Positions 28,564-38,051 of a DNA stretch of 64,000 nt are shown one piece after another. A program made the translations under genes and the position numbers. The stretch lies in NCBI GenBank assembly GCA_019353055.1, contig JABAHL010000011.1, forward strand, positions 21,207-85,206, in the 5' to 3' direction. Position 1 is the first letter of the stretch. Each line of letters starts with the position of its first letter. The notes under the pieces are model-generated. The model had not been told where the DNA came from and searched no databases. It saw only the letters and a program-made list of their open reading frames with translations. The stretch comes from Faucicola osloensis_C (lineage in GTDB: Bacteria; Pseudomonadota; Gammaproteobacteria; Pseudomonadales; Moraxellaceae).

Positions 28564-29264
28564 ATACGATTTTTCCACCCAGCCAAGTGGTGGCACTGCC
28601 CATCTATCAATCCGAGCAAACCTTTCCTGTCCGCCGTGTATATTGCGTGGGGCGCAACTATGCCGACCATGCCCGAGAAATGGGCAGTGACCCAGACCGT
28701 GAGCCGCCATTTTTCTTTTGTAAAGCCGGTGACAGCGAGTCGATTATTGCAGTTCGACCCGATAGCATTGCCCAATTGCCTTATCCGACTAAAACGCAAG
28801 CGCTACATTATGAAGTAGAATTGGTGGTTGCGATTGGCAAAGAAGGTGCCAATGTGAGTGTAGCACAGGCACATGAGCTGATTTTTGGCTATGCCGTGGG
28901 GCTCGACATGACGCGCCGCGACTTGCAAAACGAAATGAAAAAATCGGGTCGCCCGTGGGAGATTGGCAAGGCGTTTGACTATTCGGCACCCATTGGTGAA
29001 ATTTATCCCGTTGCTAGCGTTGCTGAGATACAACAAGCAAATATTTCACTGGCGGTGAATGGCGAGCCCAAACAACAAGGCAATATCAATCAGTTGATTT
29101 GGAATGTGGCAGAGACCATTGCCAATTTATCTGAGTTTTTTGAACTCAAAGCAGGGGATTTAATTTTTACAGGCACGCCAGCGGGCGTGGGTGCGGTGGT
29201 CAAAGGCGATACCATACTGGCGCAAATTGATGGACTTGGCAAAATTGAATTGGTGGTTGTGTAG
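28560..29264 (+). CDS. Fumarylacetoacetate hydrolase family protein
   Basis: Metal-dependent hydrolase or decarboxylase of the FAH fold, 234 residues. VYCVGRNYADHAREMG, PPFFFCKAGDS, LHYEVELVVAIG (ExE metal ligands), GYAVGLDMTRRDLQNEMKKSGRPWEIGKAFD and FTGTPAGVGAV follow the fumarylpyruvate hydrolase / YcgM subgroup. No aromatic catabolic genes are adjacent, so the substrate is open; oxaloacetate decarboxylase or tautomerase activity is also known in this fold. Overlaps the exonuclease gene by four bases. A strong terminator lies 20 bp after the stop. Confidence 0.87.
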   Translation: MNTIFPPSQVVALPIYQSEQTFPVRRVYCVGRNYADHAREMGSDPDREPPFFFCKAGDSESIIAVRPDSIAQLPYPTKTQALHYEVELVVAIGKEGANVSVAQAHELIFGYAVGLDMTRRDLQNEMKKSGRPWEIGKAFDYSAPIGEIYPVASVAEIQQANISLAVNGEPKQQGNINQLIWNVAETIANLSEFFELKAGDLIFTGTPAGVGAVVKGDTILAQIDGLGKIELVVV

Positions 29265-29284
29265 AACGGGTAGTGTAAAAGATG

Positions 29285-29315
29285 AAAAAAAGGCGCTAGT
29301 AATAGCGCCTTTTTT
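29285..29315. terminator. Bidirectional rho-independent terminator
   Basis: GGCGCTA (29292-29298) pairs with TAGCGCC (29303-29309) around GTAA, flanked by A7 on the left and T6 on the right. It serves the FAH gene and the converging M16 peptidase gene. Confidence 0.93.
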
Positions 29316-29346
29316 ATTAAGATGATTAATTTTATTATTAAGTTTG

Positions 29347-32313
29347 TTATAGCACTTTTTCAATCTGAAAACCCATGTTTTGCATGAGTTCAGCTTTATC
29401 AAACGGCGCAAGGCTGGCACGAGTAAATGGCTTGTCTTTAAGATAAGTTCTTGCCACGCGCTGTAAGTCATCAAGGCTGACCGCCAAGATTTTGGCACGC
29501 ATCGCCTGTTGCCAGTCTTTGCCGCGACCGTGTAACTCAGCAAACAGCGCCTTGACCGCTTCACCCGCAGGACTTGCGGGCTTATCCATGCCTGCCATTA
29601 ATCCTAAAATCGCTTCTTCAATCCAAGCATCGGTTTTTTCGCCTGTAGATTGCGCGAGTAACCAATCAATACTACCCAAGAAGTCATCAAACGTGGCTTG
29701 GTCACGCGGGTCACGGTAGCTATAAAACTTGAAAGAGCAAGCATTGCTATCATAGCTCGCCCCGCCGCCATACGCCCCGCCTTGCTCACGAATGGTACGA
29801 TGCAGATAATTGTTGCGTAGCACGCTTGAGAGCACCATCAAGGCAGGGGCATCGGGATGGTTGGTCGGCACGGCAGCAAAGACAAGCGCATGATGAAATA
29901 CATTGGTTTGCGCAAGCCACGCGATATCGCTACCGTCAGTGGTAATGGGCGATTCGATTAAAGTAGCGGTAGGCTCTTCAACAGGCGTTTGCCAGCTCTC
30001 GCTAATTGCTTGCTGCAGCGTCGGTAATACCTCTGCTTCGGCGATGATGAGCGCTTGTTTTGGCAGGGCTTTGATGTAGCTGTGTAAATTGGCTAAGCGC
30101 TCTCCGAGCTTTTGCCACGCACTGCTATCTTGCTCTGCTTGCTGCAAAAATTCAGTTAAGCTATTTAATGCAGGCAAACCACCGCGTACATATTCAAGAC
30201 GGGCGATTTTACTGGTGTTACGGCTCGCTGTTTGCATGGCATACGCATGACCTGCATTGGCAAGGCGCGATTGCCAGCCCATTTGTTTTTGGGTCAGTAG
30301 CTCTTCCATTCGCGCATATTCAGTAAAAATAGTGTCGTTGAGTACTTCTTTAACCAGCTCAATCGCTTCAAATTTACGTGACAATGAACGGGTAGCGACC
30401 ACTAAGAAGCTATCCATTTTTTCGGGGTTGTCAGGTGACGTGCGCTGGCTGATTCTGACAGTCACACCGCTTGAATGGCGTGCTTGCCGCGCTTGAAATG
30501 CCAAGGCATCGTGTTTGCGCGTGCCTACTTCACTAATCAAGCTCAGATAGGTTGGTAAATCTGGGTGATTGATGAGCGCTTCATGACCTTCTAGGGGTAT
30601 TATCACTTGATAATAGTACAGACCATTGGTGCCTGCTTCATATTCATACAACGTACTTGGCACACCACTTAAAGTGATATCGCGTTTTGTACCTGTTTTA
30701 AATTGAATTTGGGCAGGAATATCCGCCAATCCCACTTTGGGTAGCAAATCCACATCATCGGGGGTAGCTTGGCGTTCGGCAAGGGCTTTGGCTTGGGCGA
30801 TGAGCGCATTACGGGTGTCATCGGTGAGTGCCGCTGCGATGGTGTCAAGTTTGGCTTGCTCATCCTTGGCTTGTTGCTCAGATTTGCTAGCATCAGGGAT
30901 GAGGGTCAAACGCACGCGATGCGGATTGTCGAGCAAAAATTTGCGAATCAAATTGGCGATAAAATCAGGGTTTTTTACTTGCTCACGTAGCCAGTTTAGG
31001 TTTTCATCGATATCCCACACATGCATGGGGTCACCATCGTGGATAGCAGTACTAAAGCCTTCAAGCATCAAATTTAGACCATATGGCATACTATCGCCAC
31101 CGATATGACGTTGGTCGATTTCGATTTGGTGCAAAATGGTTTCAATCGCTTCGCTGTCCACAGGCTGGTCTGCCACTTGTTTGAGTAAGTCCAAAATCCC
31201 TTGCTCAATAGCATCGCCATGCTCAGGCTCAGAGCCACGGACACCCGCATAAAACACCATCTGATAATGGCTGTCATCCAAGCCCAGTAGCGGCGTTGGG
31301 GCAGATGCCAGCGGATGGCTATCGAGATACGCCCGCAGCGGCGAACCTGCATGTTCAACCAATACGCCTTCAAGTAGTCGCATAGCCAGACGCTGCTTAC
31401 CGTCTAAAATCGATGGTAATAACCATGCCATGACGTGATGGGTTTGTTTGGGTTTTACCGTATCGACACTGTAAGTGTCCGTCACGCTGATTGGCGCGGT
31501 CAATGATTTTTCGAGTCGTGAGGCGTGTTTTTGACCTTTAGCAAACGCTTTGCCTGCCACCGCCAATGCATCCTCATGGATACGGGCTTGGGTCTCTGCC
31601 ACAGGGATATTGCCAAAGCTCATCACCACCGCATTGCTTGGATGATAGTGACTTTGATGAAACTTGACCAAATCAGCATGAGTCAGCTCAGTAATTGCAG
31701 CAGGCTCACCGCCAGAATTGTAGTGATAAGTGGTTGTGGGGAATAAATGACGCGCCAGCGTATGATACAACTGGTCAATCTCGCCACTCATCGCGCCTTT
31801 CATTTCGTTAAACACAATGCCTTTATACTGGGGTTTGCCGTCATCATCAAGCTCCACACGAATCCCTTCTTGGGCAAAATCGAGCGGATTTAAACTTGGG
31901 AAAAATGTTGCATCTAGATACACCGACAACAAGTTAAAATAATCTTGACGGTTTTGGGTGGCAAACGGATACGCTGTCCAATCTGCCGCAGTAAACGCAT
32001 TCATAAACGTATTGAGCGAGCGCTTAATCATGCTAAAAAACGGGTCGCGCACGGGATATTTTTCAGAGCCACATAGACTGGTATGCTCCAAAATATGCGC
32101 TTCACCGCGGTCGGTCATCGGCTGGGTGCGAAAACCAATCATAAAGGCATTTTCATCACTCGGGTGGGCGAGGTGATAATGAATCAACCCCGTGGCGTTA
32201 TGTTCACTCACCACTACATCAAGCGATAACGCATCGATGCGCTCATGAGAGCGTAGGGTAAAAGCAGGGTGCAGGGTCAAATCTAAAGTAGTGTCGGGAG
32301 AAGTTGCGGGCAT
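29347..32313 (-). CDS. M16C metallopeptidase, PreP-like
   Basis: Large zinc peptidase of 988 residues with the presequence-protease architecture (four M16 domains, two halves joined by a hinge). The inverted zinc motif is EAHILEHTSLCGSEKY (H73, E76, H77), followed by SLNTFMNAFTAADWTAYPFAT and the distal glutamate region. The second half has the GGAYGGGASYDSNACSFKFYSYRDPR block typical of M16C. Eukaryotic PreP degrades targeting peptides; bacterial members are thought to clear small peptides. No signal peptide is seen, so it is probably cytoplasmic. AGGTAACTTC precedes the ATG. Confidence 0.9.
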   Translation of the reverse strand: MPATSPDTTLDLTLHPAFTLRSHERIDALSLDVVVSEHNATGLIHYHLAHPSDENAFMIGFRTQPMTDRGEAHILEHTSLCGSEKYPVRDPFFSMIKRSLNTFMNAFTAADWTAYPFATQNRQDYFNLLSVYLDATFFPSLNPLDFAQEGIRVELDDDGKPQYKGIVFNEMKGAMSGEIDQLYHTLARHLFPTTTYHYNSGGEPAAITELTHADLVKFHQSHYHPSNAVVMSFGNIPVAETQARIHEDALAVAGKAFAKGQKHASRLEKSLTAPISVTDTYSVDTVKPKQTHHVMAWLLPSILDGKQRLAMRLLEGVLVEHAGSPLRAYLDSHPLASAPTPLLGLDDSHYQMVFYAGVRGSEPEHGDAIEQGILDLLKQVADQPVDSEAIETILHQIEIDQRHIGGDSMPYGLNLMLEGFSTAIHDGDPMHVWDIDENLNWLREQVKNPDFIANLIRKFLLDNPHRVRLTLIPDASKSEQQAKDEQAKLDTIAAALTDDTRNALIAQAKALAERQATPDDVDLLPKVGLADIPAQIQFKTGTKRDITLSGVPSTLYEYEAGTNGLYYYQVIIPLEGHEALINHPDLPTYLSLISEVGTRKHDALAFQARQARHSSGVTVRISQRTSPDNPEKMDSFLVVATRSLSRKFEAIELVKEVLNDTIFTEYARMEELLTQKQMGWQSRLANAGHAYAMQTASRNTSKIARLEYVRGGLPALNSLTEFLQQAEQDSSAWQKLGERLANLHSYIKALPKQALIIAEAEVLPTLQQAISESWQTPVEEPTATLIESPITTDGSDIAWLAQTNVFHHALVFAAVPTNHPDAPALMVLSSVLRNNYLHRTIREQGGAYGGGASYDSNACSFKFYSYRDPRDQATFDDFLGSIDWLLAQSTGEKTDAWIEEAILGLMAGMDKPASPAGEAVKALFAELHGRGKDWQQAMRAKILAVSLDDLQRVARTYLKDKPFTRASLAPFDKAELMQNMGFQIEKVL

Positions 32314-32600
32314 GAAGTTACCTGTGTGTCATAATAATATTTGTCAGAATTTATCGCTAACAATGAATCGTGAAATAGACGGAAAGTATAGCAGTTTTGT
32401 CGGATTTATTTTGAGTTAAATGGGGTCAAAACCTGCTTTATAAAGGCAAAAAAACACAGATACCACAGATAACACAGTGCCAATCATTTGCCCGTGTCAG
32501 CCAATTTTCAGATATTAACTTTGATGGTTTTAATTTACAATGACACCACGTTGAATTTAACTCATCTATTTTTTTCCAAAATCGTTAAAAAGGAACCACA

Positions 32601-33614
32601 ATGGCAAAAATCGTCGCCATCGGCAATGCGCTAGTTGACAGTGAATTTATCGTCACCGATGCACAGCTTAACGCCACAGGTCTGACCAAAGGTAACATGA
32701 CCCTAGCCAGTCACAGTGAGCAAGCTGACCTCATCGCCTCGCTCACCACGCAAAACATCATCGCGACCAAACAAGCAGGTGGCGGCTCGGCTGCCAACAG
32801 TATCTATGCCGCAGCAAGCCTTGGCAGCGATACTTTTTACGCTTGCCGAGTGGGTGAAGACGATGCAGGGCGTTTTTATTTGGCGGATTTAAATGCCGCA
32901 GGTATCAAGACGTCTACCAAGTCATTCGCTGATGGTACCACAGGCAGTTGTATGGTGATGGTGACCCCAGATGGTGAGCGCACCATGCAAACGCATTTGG
33001 GCACTTCCGCAGAAATCAGCGAAACCGATATCGAGTTTGATGCGCTCAATGATGCTGATTGGTTGTATCTTGAAGGTTATCTTGCTATGTCACCCTCGGT
33101 ACAACAGGCGATTGCTCAGCTAAAACAACAAGCCAAAGACAAAGGGGCTAAAATCGCGGTCAGTTTTGCCGACCCTGCCGTGGTCAAATTTGGTCGTGAA
33201 GGACTGGATGCCATGCTAGAGGGTGGCGTGGATGCGGTGTTTTGTAACTGTGATGAAGCGCAGCTATTTACCAATCAAAGCAGTCATTCGCAAGCGGCAG
33301 CAGCGTTATTGTCAGTCGCCAATATGGCAGTGGTGACCAATGGTGCAGCAGGGTCAATCATTGCAGTACGAGACGATGTTTCACGTGAAACAAAATTGAT
33401 TGACGTGGCATCGCTAGCCGTTGACCAAGTGCTAGATACCAATGGCGCAGGGGATAATTTTGCGGGCAGTTTTTTATACGCGCTATCGCACGGTTATGCG
33501 TTGGCAGATTGTGGCAAATTAGCCAGTAGCGTTGCAAGCCAAATCATTCAGCAATTCGGACCCCGTCTCAAACCGGCGCAATACCAAGCGATTTTACAAT
33601 CAACCTTAACATAG
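32601..33614 (+). CDS. PfkB-family carbohydrate/nucleoside kinase
   Basis: Ribokinase-fold kinase of 337 residues. It starts AKIVAIGNALVDSEF, has the GGGSAANSIYAAASLG substrate loop and the catalytic DTNGAGDNFAGSFLYAL (base D285). Closest in pattern to bacterial 'adenosine kinase' PfkB proteins of the type found next to purine or housekeeping genes; ribokinase or fructokinase activity is not excluded. A strong ribosome site AAGGAACCACA sits before the ATG. Single gene, convergent with the liu cluster. Confidence 0.85.
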   Translation: MAKIVAIGNALVDSEFIVTDAQLNATGLTKGNMTLASHSEQADLIASLTTQNIIATKQAGGGSAANSIYAAASLGSDTFYACRVGEDDAGRFYLADLNAAGIKTSTKSFADGTTGSCMVMVTPDGERTMQTHLGTSAEISETDIEFDALNDADWLYLEGYLAMSPSVQQAIAQLKQQAKDKGAKIAVSFADPAVVKFGREGLDAMLEGGVDAVFCNCDEAQLFTNQSSHSQAAAALLSVANMAVVTNGAAGSIIAVRDDVSRETKLIDVASLAVDQVLDTNGAGDNFAGSFLYALSHGYALADCGKLASSVASQIIQQFGPRLKPAQYQAILQSTLT

Positions 33615-33659
33615 CACGTGGCTAATAAGGCGGATTTTGACAACCTATTTTGACAATCT

Positions 33660-33689
33660 AATAAAAAAGCCCTAGTTTTAGCTAGGGCT
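33660..33689 (-). terminator. Rho-independent terminator of liu cluster
   Basis: AGCCCTAG (33668-33675) and CTAGGGCT (33682-33689) form a stem with a 6-base loop. Read on the minus strand it is followed by T6, so it ends the liu transcript 22 bp after the liuA stop. It may also stop the kinase transcript weakly. Confidence 0.88.
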
Positions 33690-33710
33690 AGTGCTGACAA
33701 AGCTGATCAA

Positions 33711-34886
33711 TTAGGCGGTTTCGTTAAACAGCTCACGACCAATCAGCATACGCCGCACTTCGCTGGTACCTGCGCCAATCTCATATAGCTTGGCATCACG
33801 CCAAATACGCCCCAGTGGGTATTCATTGGTATAGCCATTGCCACCAAAGATTTGGATACCTTCTCCTGCCATCCAAGTGGCTTTTTCCGCTGTCCACAAA
33901 ATTACGCTGGCGCAGTCTTTACGTACTTGGCGCACATGGTCTGAGCCTAGCATATCTAAGTTTTTGCCCACGGTGTAGAGAAAGCTGCGCCCTGCCTGTA
34001 AGGTGGTGTACATGTCCGCCACTTTACCTTGAATCAACTGGAATTCACCGATGGCTTGACCAAATTGCTTGCGGTCGTGGATGTAGGGAATGACGTTGTC
34101 CATCACCGCTTGCATCAGCCCGATAGGACCTGCGGCAAGTACCGCACGCTCGTAGTCCAAGCCACTCATCAATACTTTGACGCCGTTGTTAAGACCGCCC
34201 AAAATGTTGTCGCTTGGCACTTCGACATTGTCAAACACCATCTCGCCTGTGTGACTGCCGCGCATACCGAGTTTGTCAAGTTTTTGCGCGGTGTAAAAGC
34301 CTTTCATGCCTTTTTCTACCAAAAACGCGGTGATGCCTTTTGCCCCAAGCTCTGGGTTGGTTTTGGCATACACCACCATCACATCGGCATCAGGTCCATT
34401 AGTAATCCACATTTTTGAGCCGTTTAGTACATATACGCCACCTTTGTCTTCGGCACGTAGTTTCATGCTGGTCACGTCTGAGCCTGCACCGGGTTCACTC
34501 ATGGCTAAGGCACCAATGAATTCACCGCTGATGAGTTTTGGCAAGTATTTTTGTTTTTGGGCTTCTGTGCCGTTGCGTTTGATTTGGTTGATACATAGGT
34601 TGGAGTGCGCGCCATAGCTTAGCGCCACTGAGCCTGATGCGCGGCTGATTTCTTCCATGGCGACCATGTGCGCCACATAGCCCATGTCCACGCCGCCGTA
34701 GGTTTCGGGTACGGTGATGCCATGCAGCCCAAGCTCGCCCATTTTTTGCCACAAGTCCATCGGGAATTGGTCGGTGCGGTCAAGCTCGGCAGCGCGTGGG
34801 GCGATTTCGGCATCGGCAAAGGCTTTGACGGTTTCGCGTAGGGCGTTGATGTCATCGCCAAGTTGGTAATCGAGTCCTAAGTTCAT
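33711..34886 (-). CDS. liuA: Isovaleryl-CoA dehydrogenase
   Basis: FAD acyl-CoA dehydrogenase that makes 3-methylcrotonyl-CoA in leucine breakdown. Motifs: YGGVDMGYVAHMVAMEEISRASGSVALSYGAH, LAMSEPGAGSDVTSM, the region with catalytic glutamate LDYERAVLAAGPIGLM (typical of isovaleryl-CoA dehydrogenases) and QIFGGNGYTNEYP. Start 34886 is preferred because AAGGA lies 6 bases upstream; the ATG at 34892 directly abuts that site. That gives 391 residues. Last gene of the minus-strand liu cluster, 17 bp after liuE. Confidence 0.95.
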   Translation of the reverse strand: MNLGLDYQLGDDINALRETVKAFADAEIAPRAAELDRTDQFPMDLWQKMGELGLHGITVPETYGGVDMGYVAHMVAMEEISRASGSVALSYGAHSNLCINQIKRNGTEAQKQKYLPKLISGEFIGALAMSEPGAGSDVTSMKLRAEDKGGVYVLNGSKMWITNGPDADVMVVYAKTNPELGAKGITAFLVEKGMKGFYTAQKLDKLGMRGSHTGEMVFDNVEVPSDNILGGLNNGVKVLMSGLDYERAVLAAGPIGLMQAVMDNVIPYIHDRKQFGQAIGEFQLIQGKVADMYTTLQAGRSFLYTVGKNLDMLGSDHVRQVRKDCASVILWTAEKATWMAGEGIQIFGGNGYTNEYPLGRIWRDAKLYEIGAGTSEVRRMLIGRELFNETA

Positions 34887-34902
34887 AGTCATTCCTTGTT
34901 TA

Positions 34903-35835
34903 TTAACTGACTGTTAAAGCTTTACGTTTATTTAAAATCGCTGTTGCCACCTTTGAGCCGTTTTGCCTGCCCAAAAACGCGCTGATTTTTTGTCCGACAT
35001 CGACCAGTTTGTCGAGGTCAATGCCCGTTTCAATACCCATGCCATGTAGCAGATATACCACATCTTCAGTGGCAACATTGCCGGTTGCGCCTTTGGCATA
35101 CGGACAGCCGCCAAGCCCTGCCACCGAGGTATCAAATTGCCATACACCCATTTGTAATGCCGCTAAGGTATTGCTAAGCGCTTGACCATAGGTGTCATGA
35201 AAATGCCCAGAGATATTGTCAATATCAATATAACGCAAGGCAGCATCCAACGCTTTTTGCACCTTGATAGGCGTGCCCACGCCGATGGTATCGGCAATGC
35301 CAATATGTTCAGCGCCAATGGCAACGAGTTTTTCTGTCACATAGGCGACTTTATCGGCTGAAATATCCCCTTCATACGGGCAGCCCACGGTACAAGAGAT
35401 GACACCGCGCACTTTGATACCATGCGCTTTGGCGGCGTCAGCCACTGGGGCAAAACGCTCGATACTCTCAGCGATGCTACAGTTGATGTTTTTTTGGCTA
35501 AAGGCTTCACTCGCTGAGCCAAAAATCACCACTTCATAATTGGCAAATTGGTCACGGTGGGCAAGGGCGGCATCAAAGCCTTTCATATTAGGTGTCAGCA
35601 CCGAATAGACCACGTCATCACGTTTGCTAATGCCATTTAATACGGCATCATTGTCCGCCATTTGTGGTACCCACTTTGGCGACACAAAGCTAGTGGCTTC
35701 AAGTTTGCGCACGCCTGCATCAATCAAGCCGTTAATCAACTCAATTTTGACTTCGCTGGGTACGGTTTGTTTTTCGTTTTGTAGTCCGTCTCTTGCGCCC
35801 ACGTCAATGATTTTGACAAAATTTGGATAGTTCAT
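34903..35835 (-). CDS. liuE: Hydroxymethylglutaryl-CoA lyase
   Basis: Cleaves HMG-CoA to acetoacetate and acetyl-CoA, the last step of the leucine pathway. TIM-barrel lyase with IIDVGARDGLQNEKQ (metal and substrate arginine), ATSFVSPKWVPQMADN, GHFHDTYGQALSNTLAAL and the signature VAGLGGCPYAKGATGNVATED with the catalytic cysteine. Length 310 is normal. Its ATG overlaps the liuD stop (ATGA), showing translational coupling. Confidence 0.96.
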   Translation of the reverse strand: MNYPNFVKIIDVGARDGLQNEKQTVPSEVKIELINGLIDAGVRKLEATSFVSPKWVPQMADNDAVLNGISKRDDVVYSVLTPNMKGFDAALAHRDQFANYEVVIFGSASEAFSQKNINCSIAESIERFAPVADAAKAHGIKVRGVISCTVGCPYEGDISADKVAYVTEKLVAIGAEHIGIADTIGVGTPIKVQKALDAALRYIDIDNISGHFHDTYGQALSNTLAALQMGVWQFDTSVAGLGGCPYAKGATGNVATEDVVYLLHGMGIETGIDLDKLVDVGQKISAFLGRQNGSKVATAILNKRKALTVS

Positions 35836-37928
35836 GATTGGCTGCCCGTATCAAGTTTTAATAGCTCATCGCCATCGGATACCAAATCCCCTGCCTTAAA
35901 CAGCAGCTCTGCCACCGTACCATCACTAGGGGCATTGATGGTATGCTCAATTTTCATGGCTTCAATCACCGCCAAGGCTTGACCTTTTTTCACTTCATCG
36001 CCCACATTAACCCGAAACGCCACCACTTGACCTGGCATGGGCGATTTTAGGCTGCCGCCATCTTGGGGCTCAATGCCCACATGTGCCATGCTATCCACCA
36101 AGGTAATGGTATCGCTGGCATGATTTGAGAACACATATACTTGCTCATTGTGTCGCCATGCCTGTATCTGTTGGCGCTTACCGGCTGTTTCTCCGTCACT
36201 TAGCCACAGCGTGAAGGTATCATCGGCACTGGGCAAATAACGAACATCGCCTTGATAGATGGGCGTGACAACGTCCGCGCCTTGTTTTTCGGCTTTGACA
36301 ATGGCGTTAATCGTTAGATGAAATGCCTGTTCCTTGGCTTGCTCGTTAAGTTGGCTGATAACCGCCCGCAATGGCTTATCGTGATACACCAAATCAAACG
36401 GACGCGCATAGTGGCTATATGCGCGCCATGCGTCGGTTTTGCTAAATGGGTCGTGGTTTTGGGTTTGCGCTTCTTGGGCAAGCTCGTTGACAATCGCGGT
36501 GGCTACTAGCCAAGGTAGCTCACCACGCTGCTGCCCAAACAGTACGTCTTTTTCACGTTCAATCAATGCAGTGTCAAGATTGGCATATTTGAACGAATCT
36601 GATTGCACCACGTGACGCAAAAACGCCACGTTGTTAGGCAGACCGACAATACGGGTTTCTGCCAAGGCTTGGTCTAGCTTGGCAAGCGCTTGCTCACGGG
36701 TTGGCGCATGGACGATGAGTTTGGCAATCATCGAGTCATAGTAAGGGCTGATGACATCACCTTCGCGTACCCCATCATCCACGCGCACATCCGACACACT
36801 AAACTCGCTGTGAGTTGGCGTGCGGTAAACGTTTAGCGTACCTGTGGCGGGCAAGAAGTTGTTATCTGGGTTTTCAGCATTGATACGTGCTTCAATCGCA
36901 TGACCATTGATGGTCAAGTCTGCTTGTTGTTTTGGTAACGGCTCGCCGCTGGCAACACGCAGTTGCCATTCGACCAGGTCAGTACCGGTAATCGCCTCGG
37001 TGACAGGGTGTTCTACTTGCAGACGGGTATTCATTTCCATAAAGTAGAAATTCATGCCGCCAAATTTATCTTCGGGTGAACTCTCACGTTGCTCTACGAT
37101 AAATTCAACCGTACCCGCCCCCACATAATTGACCGCTTTTGCCGCCGCGATCGCCGCTGCGCCCATCGCTTCACGCATTGCCACGCTGACATTTGGGGCA
37201 GGGGCTTCTTCGAGCACTTTTTGGTGGCGGCGCTGTACCGAGCAATCACGCTCAAATAAATACACATAGTTGCCGTGGCTGTCGCCAAAGACTTGAATTT
37301 CAATATGGCGGGGACGCAGGGCGTATTTTTCGATCAATACGCTGTCATTGCCAAAGCTGCTAATGGCTTCACGTTGACATGAGCCTAAGGCGTCAATAAA
37401 GTCTTCGGTTTTTTCAACTAACCGCATCCCTTTGCCGCCGCCACCAGAACTGGCTTTAATCAGCACAGGGTAGCCAATTTTGTCGGCCTCGCTATGTAAA
37501 AAATCAGGGTCTTGGTTGGTACCATGATACCCTGGAATGAGCGGTACATTGGCAGCTTCCATCAAGCGTTTGGACTCGGCTTTAAGCCCCATTGCAGTGA
37601 TGGCAGACGCAGGTGGACCGATAAACACCAAACCTGCATCCACGCAGGCTTGGGCAAATTCGTCGTTTTCACTCAAAAACCCGTAGCCTGGGTGAATCGC
37701 TTGTGCGCCTGTCTGCTTGGCAGCCTCCAAAATGCGCTCCCAACGCAGGTAGCTGTCTTTGGGCGCAGAACCGCCTATATAAATGGCTTCATCACACACG
37801 GCTACGTGCTTGGCGAAGCGGTCAGCGTCTGAGTATACCGCAGCGGTACGCACGCCCAGTTTTTTGGCGGTGGCTGCCACGCGGCAAGCAATCTCACCAC
37901 GGTTGGCTATTAAGATTTTTGAAAACAT
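35832..37928 (-). CDS. liuD: Methylcrotonyl-CoA carboxylase, biotin-containing alpha subunit
   Basis: Biotin carboxylase plus biotin carrier in one chain, 698 residues; carboxylates biotin with ATP and bicarbonate for LiuB. N-terminal biotin carboxylase domain (LIANRGEIACRVAATAKKLG, SSGGGGKGMRLVE ATP-grasp loop, ERDCSVQRRHQKVLEEAPAP, EMNTRLQVEHPVTEAITG), a middle region of about 150 residues, and a C-terminal biotinyl domain with VIEAMKIEHTI (K659 biotinylated; the usual form is AMKM). AAGGGA precedes the ATG. The spacer to liuC is 123 bp. Acetyl- or geranyl-CoA carboxylase is less likely given the neighbours. Confidence 0.95.
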   Translation of the reverse strand: MFSKILIANRGEIACRVAATAKKLGVRTAAVYSDADRFAKHVAVCDEAIYIGGSAPKDSYLRWERILEAAKQTGAQAIHPGYGFLSENDEFAQACVDAGLVFIGPPASAITAMGLKAESKRLMEAANVPLIPGYHGTNQDPDFLHSEADKIGYPVLIKASSGGGGKGMRLVEKTEDFIDALGSCQREAISSFGNDSVLIEKYALRPRHIEIQVFGDSHGNYVYLFERDCSVQRRHQKVLEEAPAPNVSVAMREAMGAAAIAAAKAVNYVGAGTVEFIVEQRESSPEDKFGGMNFYFMEMNTRLQVEHPVTEAITGTDLVEWQLRVASGEPLPKQQADLTINGHAIEARINAENPDNNFLPATGTLNVYRTPTHSEFSVSDVRVDDGVREGDVISPYYDSMIAKLIVHAPTREQALAKLDQALAETRIVGLPNNVAFLRHVVQSDSFKYANLDTALIEREKDVLFGQQRGELPWLVATAIVNELAQEAQTQNHDPFSKTDAWRAYSHYARPFDLVYHDKPLRAVISQLNEQAKEQAFHLTINAIVKAEKQGADVVTPIYQGDVRYLPSADDTFTLWLSDGETAGKRQQIQAWRHNEQVYVFSNHASDTITLVDSMAHVGIEPQDGGSLKSPMPGQVVAFRVNVGDEVKKGQALAVIEAMKIEHTINAPSDGTVAELLFKAGDLVSDGDELLKLDTGSQS

Positions 37929-38051
37929 AATCGTCCCTTTTTATTTTTTCAACACCGCATCACCGCGGATCTAACTTGGTATTCTGATATAATTTAGCTT
38001 ATAAAACCTAGCTTTTACCCCAGTCATTTTGGCTCAGTTATTTTGGCTCAG

